A stretch of DNA of 64,000 nucleotides from Methyloceanibacter stevinii (lineage in GTDB: Bacteria > Pseudomonadota > Alphaproteobacteria > Rhizobiales > Methyloligellaceae), in the NCBI RefSeq assembly GCF_001723355.1, contig NZ_LPWE01000014.1, positions 62,001 through 126,000 of the forward strand, given 5' to 3'. Position numbers and translations under genes: made by a program. The first letter of the stretch is position 1, and every line of letters begins with the position of its first letter. This document shows positions 1-7,947 of the stretch, one piece after another. Below the pieces are notes generated by a model, which worked only from the letters and a program-made list of their open reading frames with translations, searched no databases and was not told where the DNA came from.

Positions 1-1227
1 GCCTTCGTTCGGTTCCGACCAGCCGAACTTGTCGCGCACCTCCTGCATCGAGACGCGGAAACCGAGCGGCACGAGCTTCTGTAGCGTGTCCGCCGCCATG
101 CTCAGGTCTTCTTCGTCGGGCCGCGCGATGACCAGGCGCGGGTAGGCTTTCTGCGGCCCGAATTCCAGATCGATCCACGGCCGCACCAGGTCGCGGTTCA
201 GAATGGCCGACAGCGCGCGTGCGTCGGCGCGCTCGATGTCCTCTTGCACCTGCCGGTGTTCCTGGCCCACGGCGTGACCGCCCGCGATCGCATCTGTCGT
301 GGCCGTCTGGCCCAGCACCGCCTTCGATACTTGCTGGTCCAGCCAGTCGCACCGTTCCTTGTAGAGCTGCGCGCCCTGGCCAACGTTCTTGGACTCGATG
401 AAGTCGATCTCCATGGACGCCGGGATGATCGCCGCGCAGTCGCCCGCAATACTCGCTACGGCGCGGTAGAGCGTGTCCTTGTCCTTCGGGGTGGCGTTCG
501 CATCGAACTTGCCGACCCGCACGGGCTGACCGAAGGTCTGCGTGAAGATCGACCAGTCGCGCTGCGTATAGGCTTTGAACATCCACGCCCACGCGACGAG
601 CCGCGCCAGGCCCGAGCGGATCGGCAGGCCGCTCTTTGCCGTGATCGTTGCCACGATGAATTTGAACGGCGGCAGCGGCTTGTCACCCTCGTTGTCGCGC
701 AGCAACGGCGTGCGGCCGTCCGCGCGGCTGAAACTGAACCAGCGCGGGTCGCGCCACTCCAGCCGTTCGGGACGCCATTGGCCAGCGCTCGTGTCCCAAA
801 TGATCTCCGTCGCGCTGAAGCCCTTGCCGACCGCGTCGAGAATATGGAACAGCTCGTCTTGCAGCTCGTCGCGCTTCAGCCATTCCCGCACCATGTCCGC
901 GTGGTCGATCGACGCCTGGTCGTCGCCGGCCGCGTCCACGCCGATCTCAATTTGCGCAACAGACCGCTTGCGCGTGCCGAGCACGCCCACATAGTGCGGG
1001 TCCTTCTCTTCGACCTGTTCCGCCAGCTCCAAATAGCGCAGCGGGTCGCCCTGGTCCGCCTCGCGCAGGATGGATGCAAGCCGGACGGGGTCCAGCCCGT
1101 CCGTGGGGTAGCCGGTTAGATGCGAGCGCACGCCGGTCAATGACGGGCCGGCAATCTCTTCTTTGAGCACGGCCCGTTCGATAGGGCGCCCCCACTGGTC
1201 CACGAGTGTCGGTGTCCGCTCTGCCAT
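1..1227 (-). CDS. Mu gp29-like portal protein (DUF935), 3' end cut by window edge
   Basis: Open from ATG 1227 to the window edge, giving 409 visible residues and no stop. The protein begins MAERTPTLVDQWGRPI and contains the DUF935-type stretches EEKDPHYVGVLGTRKRSV, KGFSATEIIW and QTFGQPVRVGKFD. These portal proteins form the dodecameric ring through which the terminase pumps DNA into the prohead. The start overlaps the stop of the preceding 62-residue gene as TGATG, and the terminase lies just upstream, the usual Mu head-gene order. The family assignment is from motif recognition and context; the missing C-terminus cannot be judged. Confidence 0.88.
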   Translation of the reverse strand, partial: MAERTPTLVDQWGRPIERAVLKEEIAGPSLTGVRSHLTGYPTDGLDPVRLASILREADQGDPLRYLELAEQVEEKDPHYVGVLGTRKRSVAQIEIGVDAAGDDQASIDHADMVREWLKRDELQDELFHILDAVGKGFSATEIIWDTSAGQWRPERLEWRDPRWFSFSRADGRTPLLRDNEGDKPLPPFKFIVATITAKSGLPIRSGLARLVAWAWMFKAYTQRDWSIFTQTFGQPVRVGKFDANATPKDKDTLYRAVASIAGDCAAIIPASMEIDFIESKNVGQGAQLYKERCDWLDQQVSKAVLGQTATTDAIAGGHAVGQEHRQVQEDIERADARALSAILNRDLVRPWIDLEFGPQKAYPRLVIARPDEEDLSMAADTLQKLVPLGFRVSMQEVRDKFGWSEPNEG

Positions 1228-1415
1228 CACAAGGACTCCTCATTCACCTTGCCAAAGAGATTGAGGTCCGCCTCGCCACGCTCCTGCAGCGTCTTCACAA
1301 GGCGGTCGGAGACCAACATCGCCTCGTAGTCGTTGAGGCATTCACAACGGATCGTCACTGTGCTGCCGTCCCGAAGAATTGCAATTTCTGCCGGCCGTCC
1401 ATCTACCAATGCCAT
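1227..1415 (-). CDS. Small phage protein between terminase and portal
   Basis: A 62-residue protein starting MALVDGRPAEIAILRDGS. ATG 1415 is chosen because it overlaps the terminase stop as TGATG and the gene's own stop overlaps the portal start in the same way; an upstream ATG at 1457 would lie inside the terminase gene. No signal peptide or membrane segment is visible. The family is not recognised; the tight coupling suggests a head-assembly or packaging accessory, which is inference only. Confidence 0.7.
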   Translation of the reverse strand: MALVDGRPAEIAILRDGSTVTIRCECLNDYEAMLVSDRLVKTLQERGEADLNLFGKVNEESL

Positions 1416-3109
1416 CACACACGCCCCCGGATCATTGCGCCGAGCGGGGATCTCCACCAGCCCCGGTTCGGCCTGTCGTCATCGTCATGGTTCGGACGGT
1501 CGAAGCCGCCCGGCCGCGCGCCGCTACCCCCTCGGTCGCTCGGCACGGCGCGATAGCCGTATTCGATCACGTCGGCTTCGGCCGCGGCCACTGCCAACAT
1601 ACCGGCGATGGCCGAGTCGCCGTGCCGCTTGCCGCCGTCAGCACCGTCCGTCTCCGCAGTGTCCGGCACCTTAGCGATCCCGCGCACCATTTTCAGGGCG
1701 CGGAAGTCTGCCTTCACGTCCGCGTCCCTCGGTAGTTCGATGGTGCGCTCTTCGAAGCGCGTCTTCAGCTTGGGCGAGTTTTCGAGATACCAGGCGTTGG
1801 AGAGCATCACGGCTTCGATCCGCGTTGCGCCGAACTCTTGCTGCATGCGTTCGGCGACGTACTGGCCATTGCCGCGCGCGTCGTGCTTGCCATTGGCGAA
1901 GCGGGGCAGCCGTTTCGTCACGTACTTGCAGAGTTGTTCCTGTTGCCTGAAGGGAACCTTCCGCAGTTCGATCATGAAGGGCGCACGCAAGACGAGGTCA
2001 CGGCCTTCCGCCAAGGGGAGATACACGGACAGATGGCCGGTGCGTCCGAAGTCGAACCCGTAGGAGTGCCGCAAGCGTTCGTCGAGCCGCTTCAGCTCCG
2101 GCGCGACATTCTCTTCCAGCCAATCGTCCACGTAGTCCGTGCGGTACGCGTCGGGCTTCAACGTGAAGTCATCGGCAAAGGTCAGCCGCAAGACCTTGGC
2201 GTCCGCCGTCATGCACGTTTCGATGAGCGCACTGGACAGGTAGACCCCGCTGCCTTGAGCGGGAACGCAGTCCAGCTCTTCGGCCGCGTCGGACCTGTAG
2301 TTGGCCCGTATGCTCGCGCGCCACTTCGCTTCGCCTTCCGGCGTCCATTCGATCCCCCGCACGAGGCAGATGCGCTTGTACAGCCCTTGCTCAATGGCTT
2401 CGTCGAACGTCGTTCGAACGACCTTCCCCGGCCGCTTCCCGGACCGGACTTCTTCGATGAGCTGCGCGAACGGATTGTCCGCGCCGTTGTGGGTCGAAAT
2501 GACCAACACCTTGCCGCCCCAGATCAGGAACGCGAAGGCTGCCTTCAGCAGCTGCGCCGCGTTGTCGTGGAAGGCGAACTCGTCGAGGATCACGAGGCCC
2601 TGTCGGCCGCGAAGGGTGCGCGGCGCCGACGACAGCGCCTTGATCTCGAAGCCAGACGCAAAGGTGATGCGGAACGCCTTGATGAAGCGATCCGCTCCGT
2701 CCTCGTCCTTATCCTCGAACAGGAATTCCTCGACCTCGGCGGCAACGTGCATGAACGCCCTGGCCACATGGCGCAGGCGCGATGACTCCCGCGTCATATC
2801 GAGATTGTAGGCGAGATAGAGCACATCCATGCCGCCCGCCGATCGCTGCGCACCCGCTCTCAAGACCGCTGCAGCACCCATGCCCCACGTGGCGCCGATC
2901 CGGCGCGACTTCTCGTCCACGACGACATCGTAGTCGTCGACGGCTTGAACCCGCTCCCGCTGGTAGGGCAACAGGATCGCCGGCAGGTCTTTGCCTTCGA
3001 GCTGCGGCGGCAAGCTCTGCAGCATGTCGCGCCGGTGCGCGGCCCATTCCTCTTCGGTGATGGGGCCTGCGTCTGCGTCGGCGATGCGTGTGGTTTCGAG
3101 GCCCGTCAT
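1415..3109 (-). CDS. Terminase large subunit (Mu gp28-like)
   Basis: A 564-residue packaging motor and nuclease. A Walker A-like stretch EKSRRIGATWG lies at about residues 66-76 and a Walker B motif LVILDEFAF at about 172-179, followed by a motif III-like VLVISTHNG. The C-terminal half has the RNase H-like nuclease signature HSYGFDFGRTGHLSVYL, whose Asp should bind metal. Length and two-domain layout fit Mu gp28-type large terminases. The start overlaps the stop of the preceding 89-residue gene as ATGA. It lies between small-terminase-like gp27 and the portal gene, as in Mu. Confidence 0.92.
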   Translation of the reverse strand: MTGLETTRIADADAGPITEEEWAAHRRDMLQSLPPQLEGKDLPAILLPYQRERVQAVDDYDVVVDEKSRRIGATWGMGAAAVLRAGAQRSAGGMDVLYLAYNLDMTRESSRLRHVARAFMHVAAEVEEFLFEDKDEDGADRFIKAFRITFASGFEIKALSSAPRTLRGRQGLVILDEFAFHDNAAQLLKAAFAFLIWGGKVLVISTHNGADNPFAQLIEEVRSGKRPGKVVRTTFDEAIEQGLYKRICLVRGIEWTPEGEAKWRASIRANYRSDAAEELDCVPAQGSGVYLSSALIETCMTADAKVLRLTFADDFTLKPDAYRTDYVDDWLEENVAPELKRLDERLRHSYGFDFGRTGHLSVYLPLAEGRDLVLRAPFMIELRKVPFRQQEQLCKYVTKRLPRFANGKHDARGNGQYVAERMQQEFGATRIEAVMLSNAWYLENSPKLKTRFEERTIELPRDADVKADFRALKMVRGIAKVPDTAETDGADGGKRHGDSAIAGMLAVAAAEADVIEYGYRAVPSDRGGSGARPGGFDRPNHDDDDRPNRGWWRSPLGAMIRGRV

Positions 3110-3375
3110 CGCACCCCCTCTACCGGCCGGCCCAGCGCCTTTGCCGCCTCACGCGCGGCCCGCTCTTCTCCCAGCCACGCGCGGTCGTCTTCCATCCGTT
3201 CTTGCAGCCTATCGGCAAAGCCTTGCCCGTATTCCCGCGCGACGGCCGCATAGAAGCCAGCGCGCTTCTCCGATGTACAGGCCAACGCCTCAAAGGCCAG
3301 TTGATCGATACGAGTCGCACCGCCACCGCGTTCGCGGATGCCCGGCAGCTCCATCGGCGCTTCTACTTCGGCCAT
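3106..3375 (-). CDS. Hypothetical phage protein with FYAxVxREYG motif
   Basis: An 89-residue soluble protein. Residues from about 40 read GFYAAVAREYGQGFADRL, closely matching FYAKVEREHGKAVADGL in the adjacent 53-residue gene upstream, so the two may be diverged duplicates. It overlaps that gene by 13 nt and the terminase by 4 nt. No known domain is recognised; its place next to the large terminase suggests a DNA-packaging role, unproven. Confidence 0.75.
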   Translation of the reverse strand: MAEVEAPMELPGIRERGGGATRIDQLAFEALACTSEKRAGFYAAVAREYGQGFADRLQERMEDDRAWLGEERAAREAAKALGRPVEGVR

Positions 3376-3524
3376 TTCACGCGCTCCCGTGTTCCCTCGA
3401 CGGTCTTGCGCAGCCCGTCCGCGACGGCCTTGCCGTGCTCGCGCTCGACCTTCGCGTAGAACGCCTTGCGTTGCGGCTTCAAAAGCCGCTTCGCCTGCCG
3501 GACCAGATCGTCGATCGTGCTCAT
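3363..3524 (-). CDS. Very small phage protein, paralogue-like to its downstream neighbour
   Basis: A 53-residue protein beginning MSTIDDLVRQAKRLLKPQ and ending RERVKWPK. It contains FYAKVEREHGKAVADGL, a match to the motif in the next gene. ATG 3524 overlaps the upstream stop as ATGA, and the 3' end overlaps the downstream gene by 13 nt, so translational coupling is likely. Codon third positions are GC-rich as in neighbouring genes. Function unknown. Confidence 0.72.
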   Translation of the reverse strand: MSTIDDLVRQAKRLLKPQRKAFYAKVEREHGKAVADGLRKTVEGTRERVKWPK

Positions 3525-3715
3525 AGCCACGTAGCCCCCATGACGACCACCAAGACCATCAGCGCTATCGCTATCGCCAGGCCGAACCCGGCTCCTCCGA
3601 GTGACGACTGCGCCAACCTCTCCATTTCCGCGCGATAGCGGAGGAGGTCTTTCTGGTAGTCCTCCCAGGACTGTTCGGGACCGCGCGGCGGCGGCGGGTA
3701 TGCGGGCATAGCCAT
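3521..3715 (-). CDS. Small phage membrane protein with C-terminal anchor
   Basis: A 64-residue protein beginning MAMPAYPPPPRGPEQSWEDY. A hydrophobic segment, GLAIAIALMVLVVVMGATWL, forms the C-terminus, so a tail-anchored topology with the charged part in the cytoplasm is likely. An AAGGAG-like ribosome site lies about 12 nt before ATG 3715. The stop overlaps the next start (ATGA). It is in the terminase region and separate from the lysis cassette; a holin role is possible but a single C-terminal segment is weak evidence. Confidence 0.7.
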   Translation of the reverse strand: MAMPAYPPPPRGPEQSWEDYQKDLLRYRAEMERLAQSSLGGAGFGLAIAIALMVLVVVMGATWL

Positions 3716-3734
3716 GTTGATTAGCGCTCCTTCC

Positions 3735-4078
3735 TCATGCCAACCCCGATTCTTCAAGGAAGGCTTCGAGCCCGACGGGCTGGGCGCTCGCATCGAACGA
3801 CGCCTTGATCTCGTCCCAGTGCCGCGCCCGCTGCTGCCACATCGCGTAGCATGGGACTCCGCCGTGGCCTCGTCCATGCGGCCTTCAGAGAGGGCCCGGC
3901 GCAGACGGTGTTCCACGGTCCGTTCCCGCCGCCGCAATTGCCTGTAGCGCTGCCTCATCGGCGGCGGCACCCGTTTCCAGTGCTTGCCGCAGATGATCTC
4001 CGCGTCCGGGCCGTATCGATCGGCGGGCGCGGTGCGCCGGCAGCCCTCCACAATGCACGGGATGCGATCGCCGCTCAT
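3735..4078 (-). pseudogene. Phage zinc-ribbon-like protein, reading frame broken by a 1-nt deletion
   Basis: From ATG 4078 the protein starts MSGDRIPCIVEGCRRTA and continues IICGKHWKRVPP, a Cys/His-rich start that may bind zinc. Codons look natural up to about SEGRMDEATAESHA (near 3,845). After that the continuing frame becomes Arg/Ser-rich and unnatural, while the frame shifted by one base reads WQQRARHWDEIKASFDASA to a stop at 3735 with normal GC-rich third positions. The span of 344 nt is one base short of a multiple of three. The start overlaps the preceding stop as ATGA. Either a true frameshift or a sequencing error. Confidence 0.7.
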
Positions 4079-4338
4079 GGGCACCCCCAACGATCACCCC
4101 GCCCGCGGCGCTTCGCATCCGGGATCGCGCTCAAGGGGTGGTAGGTCTCTTTAGCCTCGCCTGCCCGGCGCGCATCGCCCGGAATGGGATCGCCGAACAC
4201 CCGCCCGGTTAAGTCTCTCGTGTCGACGGGAATCAACGACCTTCGGCGCGCCAGCTCTCGATCCGGCAGCCGCGCGCCCTCCCCAAGACGAATGCCGTTG
4301 ATACTTCCGCTGTAGACGGTTCCCTTGCGGCCGGTCAC
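4075..4338 (-). CDS. Hypothetical phage protein
   Basis: An 87-residue basic protein beginning TGRKGTVYSGSINGIRLGEG after a GTG start. GTG 4338 overlaps the stop of the gp27-like gene (GTGA), and the gene's stop overlaps the following ATG (ATGA), which supports the frame. No membrane segment or recognisable domain. It sits in the terminase region between gp27-like and large-terminase genes. Confidence 0.68.
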   Translation of the reverse strand: MTGRKGTVYSGSINGIRLGEGARLPDRELARRRSLIPVDTRDLTGRVFGDPIPGDARRAGEAKETYHPLSAIPDAKRRGRGDRWGCP

Positions 4339-4913
4339 GACGCACCCCCGACGCCGAGGATCTTCGACTTGATCGTCTCGACCGTATCTGCGGAGAGTCC
4401 TTTTTCCTTCGCCACGACGTCGATGGCCTTGTTCGCCTTGGCGCTGAACTCGGCTTCAACCTCCTTTCGACGCCGCGTCGAAACCGTCTGCGCTTGCACC
4501 GCCGCCTGCAGCGCGCGCGCAAGCTCCATTGCGCCCTTCGGGGTGATGGGCTTGTCGCCGGACGCCTCCAGCAACTCGAACACCAGCGTCTTGATGGTCT
4601 CGGCAACCATGATGGTGAGATTGTCGGAGTCGCCCGGCTCCATATTCTCCACGAGCACCGCCGTGATCTCGCGGGTCTCGTTCTGCCGTCGCCAGGCCGC
4701 CGCCTTACGCACGCTGTAGCGGTTGAAAGCGGACGACGATACGGGCTCCAGGCCGAGATCGGCCAGGCGCCCGTTGAACTCCTGCAGGATGTCGATCTGC
4801 AGCCGCTTGCGCTCGTATAGCTCGTTGAGCGCCCACTGAATGGCACTGTCCGCCGCCTCCGGCAGAAGTTCGATGGACGAAAGACGGCCCCGGCCGCGAC
4901 GGCTCTTGGCCAT
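4335..4913 (-). CDS. DUF3486 family protein (Mu gp27-like, probable small terminase)
   Basis: 192 residues starting MAKSRRGRGRLSSIELLPEA, a typical DUF3486 opening in which a basic N-terminus leads into a helix-turn-helix-like region (IQWALNELYERKRLQIDI, then GLEPVSSSAFNRYSVRKAA). The middle, MEPGDSDNLTIMVAETIKTL, also fits the family. In Mu the gp27 product is thought to recognise pac-like DNA for packaging with gp28. Order gp25-gp26-gp27-gp28 is preserved. The family call is firm; the small-terminase role is from family knowledge. Confidence 0.87.
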   Translation of the reverse strand: MAKSRRGRGRLSSIELLPEAADSAIQWALNELYERKRLQIDILQEFNGRLADLGLEPVSSSAFNRYSVRKAAAWRRQNETREITAVLVENMEPGDSDNLTIMVAETIKTLVFELLEASGDKPITPKGAMELARALQAAVQAQTVSTRRRKEVEAEFSAKANKAIDVVAKEKGLSADTVETIKSKILGVGGAS

Positions 4914-4916
4914 GGG

Positions 4917-5216
4917 CTACACCTCCGGGCCGGGGCGCGCCACGCCTTCGAGAATGGACCGGCGCTGCACGTGGTCGAGGCCGGTCTGTGTCAGCACCGC
5001 GACGAAGACCGTGCCTGCCTCGACCAGGCGCACGGCCCCCAGCGCTTCGAGCGCCCGCAGCTGCGTGCGCACATAGTCGCGGCCAACATTGTGGCCGAAC
5101 GAGTCGAGAAGCGTCTGCAGCAACGTCTCGTTCAGCGCGTGGTCGGTCTCCCTCGCGAGCCCGCGCAGGATGACGAGGCGCGCATCGGCTGCCTTGTGTT
5201 GAGCAAAGCCATCCAT
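4917..5216 (-). CDS. Mu gp26-like winged-helix protein
   Basis: 99 residues from ATG 5216, two bases after the stop of the DUF2730 gene; a start at 5252 would overlap that gene. The sequence MDGFAQHKAADARLVILRGL then VGRDYVRTQLRALEALGAV and a beta-hairpin-like VFVAVLTQTGLDHVQ resemble winged helix-turn-helix proteins found at this position in Mu-like phages of alphaproteobacteria. A role in head or packaging gene control, or in DNA packaging, is not settled. Confidence 0.75.
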   Translation of the reverse strand: MDGFAQHKAADARLVILRGLARETDHALNETLLQTLLDSFGHNVGRDYVRTQLRALEALGAVRLVEAGTVFVAVLTQTGLDHVQRRSILEGVARPGPEV

Positions 5217-5218
5217 CG

Positions 5219-5608
5219 TCAGCCTACCGATCCTTTGTTTTGCAACAGCCATTCTTCGACGCGCTTGCTGCTTGCCAGCGACGCGCCGACCGACGCACTA
5301 AGCCCCTTCAGGTCGCCTTCGATCCGCGCGGTCGACAACGCCAACTCATGGAACGAATCCTTGGTGGGCAGCTGCCCCAGGTCCCTCTCGACCGTCACCA
5401 GGCGTTCGCGCAATTCGTGGCGGCTGCCTTCGCCCCTGCGCTTGTGATCCGCCAGGTCGTCTTCGACCCGTTTGATCCGCGCATTAACCGCGTCCATTTC
5501 CTTCCTGCGCGCGCCGGCAATGTACGTGTAGGCGGACCCCGCCAGCGACGCGACCGCCATGACCAGCGTCACCACCGGCCCGATGAAGTCTAGGATGCCT
5601 CCTTCCAC
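5219..5608 (-). CDS. DUF2730 family protein (Mu gp25-like)
   Basis: GTG 5608 is chosen since AGGGGGC lies about 6 nt upstream and it avoids overlap with the lipoprotein gene; a start at 5641 is also open. The 129 residues begin with an N-terminal membrane segment (GPVVTLVMAVASLAGSAYTY) followed by a long charged region with heptad-like periodicity (VNARIKRVEDDLADHKR), a predicted coiled coil. This membrane-plus-coiled-coil layout is typical of DUF2730 proteins in Mu-like phages. Function unknown. Confidence 0.8.
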   Translation of the reverse strand: MEGGILDFIGPVVTLVMAVASLAGSAYTYIAGARRKEMDAVNARIKRVEDDLADHKRRGEGSRHELRERLVTVERDLGQLPTKDSFHELALSTARIEGDLKGLSASVGASLASSKRVEEWLLQNKGSVG

Positions 5609-5618
5609 AGCCTGCCCC

Positions 5619-5924
5619 CTAACGCGCGTTCCTGTACGCACTGACCTGCGCGTCGCTCCACGCGATCACGCCGGTCAGGCAATTGTTCTGGCGCCGGCCG
5701 TACTTCACCGCCGCCGCGTAGGCCAGTTGGGCCTCGCGGTAGGGCAACTCGCGATTGGGCACGTCAAGGTGCTGCTTTGCGCAGGTCCGGTACTGCTGCG
5801 GCGCGCGCTCCAGCATCACGGCGGGATTGATCGTGCCCGTCGTCTTGCAGCCGGCTAGCCCGGCCGCGACGCACGCCGCCAACATCGCCGCGCAGACGCC
5901 TCTAACGAAGCTTGTCGACTTCAT
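5619..5924 (-). CDS. Putative outer-membrane spanin lipoprotein (Rz1-like)
   Basis: A 101-residue lipoprotein: signal peptide with lipobox LAGC, so acylation is expected at the Cys of GCKTTGTINP. It overlaps the 3' end of the preceding membrane protein gene by 23 nt in another frame, the nested layout seen for Rz/Rz1 spanin pairs. Two further Cys residues (YRTCAKQ, QNNCLTG) could form a disulfide in the periplasm. It lies directly after the endolysin and i-spanin candidate. The lipoprotein call is strong; the spanin call is inferred from architecture and position. Confidence 0.75.
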   Translation of the reverse strand: MKSTSFVRGVCAAMLAACVAAGLAGCKTTGTINPAVMLERAPQQYRTCAKQHLDVPNRELPYREAQLAYAAAVKYGRRQNNCLTGVIAWSDAQVSAYRNAR

Positions 5925-6357
5925 TCAGAAACTCCTCAGACCAGCCGCAATCCTGCGGCACGGGTTGCTGTTCGATCCTCGCGCGCAGCTCGGCCATGAC
6001 GGTCGCGTTGTGCGCCGCCGCCTCTCGCCCCTTCTCCATGAAGTCCGTTAGCTGCGCGTTGGTCGCGCGCTCGGCTGCGAGCGCCCGCGTCTTCTCCACG
6101 AGCCTCGTTGTGAGCTGAACAATCTCGGCTTGCGCCCGCGCGTCGGCCATGCTGTCCACAGCGTCGGCCGCGTACAGCGCGACGATCACCACGGCGCAGA
6201 CGGTCGCCGCTGCCACATAGCCGAACGCGCGGCCAACGAAGGCCACCAAGAGGCCGACGCCAAGACCGAGCACGGCAGCAAGGATGTAGGCGAACACGCC
6301 CTGGACGAGGCCCAGGAGCCCGGAGACCAACGAAACGTTGGGCAGCGCACTAATCAT
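5902..6357 (-). CDS. Putative inner-membrane spanin/holin-like protein with coiled coil
   Basis: 151 residues. The N-terminal 75 residues contain two hydrophobic segments (YILAAVLGLGVGLLVAFVG and YVAAATVCAVVIVALYAA), followed by a periplasmic-type coiled coil (IVQLTTRLVEKTRALAAERA). The gene overlaps the endolysin by 8 nt upstream and the lipoprotein downstream. This fits an i-spanin, possibly combined with holin function because it has two membrane spans rather than the usual one. No separate holin gene was identified nearby. Confidence 0.68.
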   Translation of the reverse strand: MISALPNVSLVSGLLGLVQGVFAYILAAVLGLGVGLLVAFVGRAFGYVAAATVCAVVIVALYAADAVDSMADARAQAEIVQLTTRLVEKTRALAAERATNAQLTDFMEKGREAAAHNATVMAELRARIEQQPVPQDCGWSEEFLNEVDKLR

Positions 6358-7075
6358 CCCGCCCCCCTGCCGCTATGACGGTCCACGTGTTGAAACCAAC
6401 GACACCATCGACCTTGAGCCCGTGCGCTTTCTGGAACTGCCGGACGACCGCGTCGGTGCCCGGCCCGAACTGGCCGTCGACAAGATTCATGCGCAAGCGC
6501 TGCTGTAGGTGCTCGACCCAGAAGCCTGCGGAACCACGCCGGAGCACGGGCCGGTCCGCCGGCGCGATGTCGTCGGGGTTCGGTAGCGTGACGGGCTCCG
6601 ACAGGCCCTCAATGCAGAGCTTGCGTTCGCTCTTGCGGCGGTTGACGAGCCCCTGGACGACGCGACCGCCCGCCTTGTTCCACATCAGGAAGGCATCGCA
6701 GGCGCCGTAGTGATCCCCGGCGTTCCAGCGCCGCACGACGCTGGACCTGCAGAACCCGCCTTCGCCGATGTTGTACGCGAGGCTGAGCATCGCGACGTAG
6801 GTCTTCATCGGGACTTCGTCGGGAGAGGTAAGACAACGGCGCAACGCGCGTTCGTGGCGCGTCAGCCCGCTGTCAACGAACATCCGGTCGCATTGCTCCC
6901 TGGTGAAGCGCATACCGGGCTTGATGCCTTCGGTCTCGCCGAAGCAAGCCGTCCACACCCCGACGACATCCTTGTAGGAATACAGGCGCAGCCCCTCGTA
7001 CCCTCCGATGATGGAGATAGCGAGGATCGCGAGCGCGGTCAGTGCTCCGGTCGGTCCTTTGAGGCGCGTTCCCAT
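6350..7075 (-). CDS. SAR endolysin, GH24 lysozyme with peptidoglycan-binding domain
   Basis: 241 residues. A weakly hydrophobic N-terminal segment (ALTALAILAISIIGG) looks like a signal-anchor-release sequence. It is followed by the GH24 catalytic triad with T4 lysozyme spacing: Glu27 (YEGLRLYSYKD), Asp36 and Thr42. The C-terminal ~65 residues, from LRRGSAGFWVEHLQQRL to GLKVDGVVGFNTW, form a PG_binding_1-type repeat domain, uncommon in the smallest phage lysozymes. It degrades peptidoglycan at the end of the lytic cycle. The gene opens the lysis cassette, 31 nt after the Mor-like gene. Confidence 0.9.
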   Translation of the reverse strand: MGTRLKGPTGALTALAILAISIIGGYEGLRLYSYKDVVGVWTACFGETEGIKPGMRFTREQCDRMFVDSGLTRHERALRRCLTSPDEVPMKTYVAMLSLAYNIGEGGFCRSSVVRRWNAGDHYGACDAFLMWNKAGGRVVQGLVNRRKSERKLCIEGLSEPVTLPNPDDIAPADRPVLRRGSAGFWVEHLQQRLRMNLVDGQFGPGTDAVVRQFQKAHGLKVDGVVGFNTWTVIAAGGRDD

Positions 7076-7106
7076 GCGCCGAATATGAGCGTGTAGTGGA
7101 GGCCGG

Positions 7107-7553
7107 TTAGCCCTGAACGTTTTCAGGGCCAGGTTCCAGGAAAAGGTCCTGTTGCCGGGGATCGCGTCCTAGTCGCTTCTTCGCCTTGCGCTGCTGCACG
7201 GCGCGTTCCGTGTACCCCGACGCCTCGACAATCGCAGCCGTGGTAGCGCCCTCGGCGATCATACGATCGGCAATTGCACGACGTTGTGCAACCAGCCCGG
7301 CCGGCCCTTGGGGAATATCGACTTTCATCCCGCCGCCACGCTGGCCGGCCGCGAAGTGCTTGCAGATACTCTCCGCCGCCTCACGGCCGACCGCCAGCGT
7401 CAGCCAGTGCCCCTCCGATGCTGTTCCTGGGATATGGACGCGCATCCCGCCCTTTTCCTTCGCGACCTTCATCGCCGCCTGCAAGCCCGCGACGCGCGCG
7501 ATCTCCGCCAGCACATCCGGCAGATAGTCGTATGTCGCGGCTGGCTCGGTCAC
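7107..7553 (-). CDS. Mor-family middle-operon transcription activator
   Basis: 148 residues. The N-terminal half (YLPDVLAEIARVAGLQAA, then GMRVHIPG) resembles the Mor dimerisation region, and the C-terminal half has a helix-turn-helix (AIVEASGYTERAVQQRKA). In Mu, Mor is the last early product and switches on the middle promoter, after which C activates late genes. Here it sits at the early/late boundary, directly before the lysis genes, as expected. A GTG start at 7553 lies next to the preceding stop. Whether it acts as Mor or as the late activator C is not decidable from sequence. Confidence 0.8.
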   Translation of the reverse strand: MTEPAATYDYLPDVLAEIARVAGLQAAMKVAKEKGGMRVHIPGTASEGHWLTLAVGREAAESICKHFAAGQRGGGMKVDIPQGPAGLVAQRRAIADRMIAEGATTAAIVEASGYTERAVQQRKAKKRLGRDPRQQDLFLEPGPENVQG

Positions 7554-7554
7554 G

Positions 7555-7947
7555 TCAGGCGCGCCCCCGGATCACGTGCGTGAGGCTGTCCAGGGCCTTC
7601 CCGTCGCCGCGGTACACATAGCGCACCGTGTAGTCGCCCCTGGGGTTCATCCAGAGGCCGATCGAACGGAGTACATAACCGCGTGAAAGCCGGTCGTCGT
7701 GCTCGTCCTCGATGATCGCGAGAAGATGTCCGCGCACCTCGCTGGTGACCTCGACGGGCCGTTTGCGAAGGCGTCTGTTGGTGCGGCGGGCCATCGGACT
7801 AGAGGCCCACTGAGGTGGGAGCATGCACGTCTTGGTTAGGCACGTCGGGTTGTTCTCCCGATAGCTACCCACGTCCTGCTTGGTGCACCAGCGGCCGGCG
7901 ACTACAAATTGCATCCCCAGGCGCGCGCCGTTCCTATTCATCGCCAT
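7555..7947 (-). CDS. Hypothetical phage protein
   Basis: Up to 130 residues from ATG 7947, which overlaps the end of gemA by 14 nt. The last 79 residues, starting MARRTNRRLRKRPVEVTSEV, could be a shorter product from the ATG near 7,791. The N-terminal part contains three Cys (GRWCTKQ, NNPTCLTKTC) and a start of MQFVVAGRW type. The C-terminal part (YVLRSIGLWMNPRGDYTVRY) looks like a compact beta-rich fold. Not recognised. Confidence 0.55.
   Translation of the reverse strand: MAMNRNGARLGMQFVVAGRWCTKQDVGSYRENNPTCLTKTCMLPPQWASSPMARRTNRRLRKRPVEVTSEVRGHLLAIIEDEHDDRLSRGYVLRSIGLWMNPRGDYTVRYVYRGDGKALDSLTHVIRGRA

Noticed and set aside
244-1119. 291-residue plus-strand frame at the window start
   Set aside because: Antisense shadow of the portal gene, whose minus-strand frame matches DUF935 and runs off the window edge.
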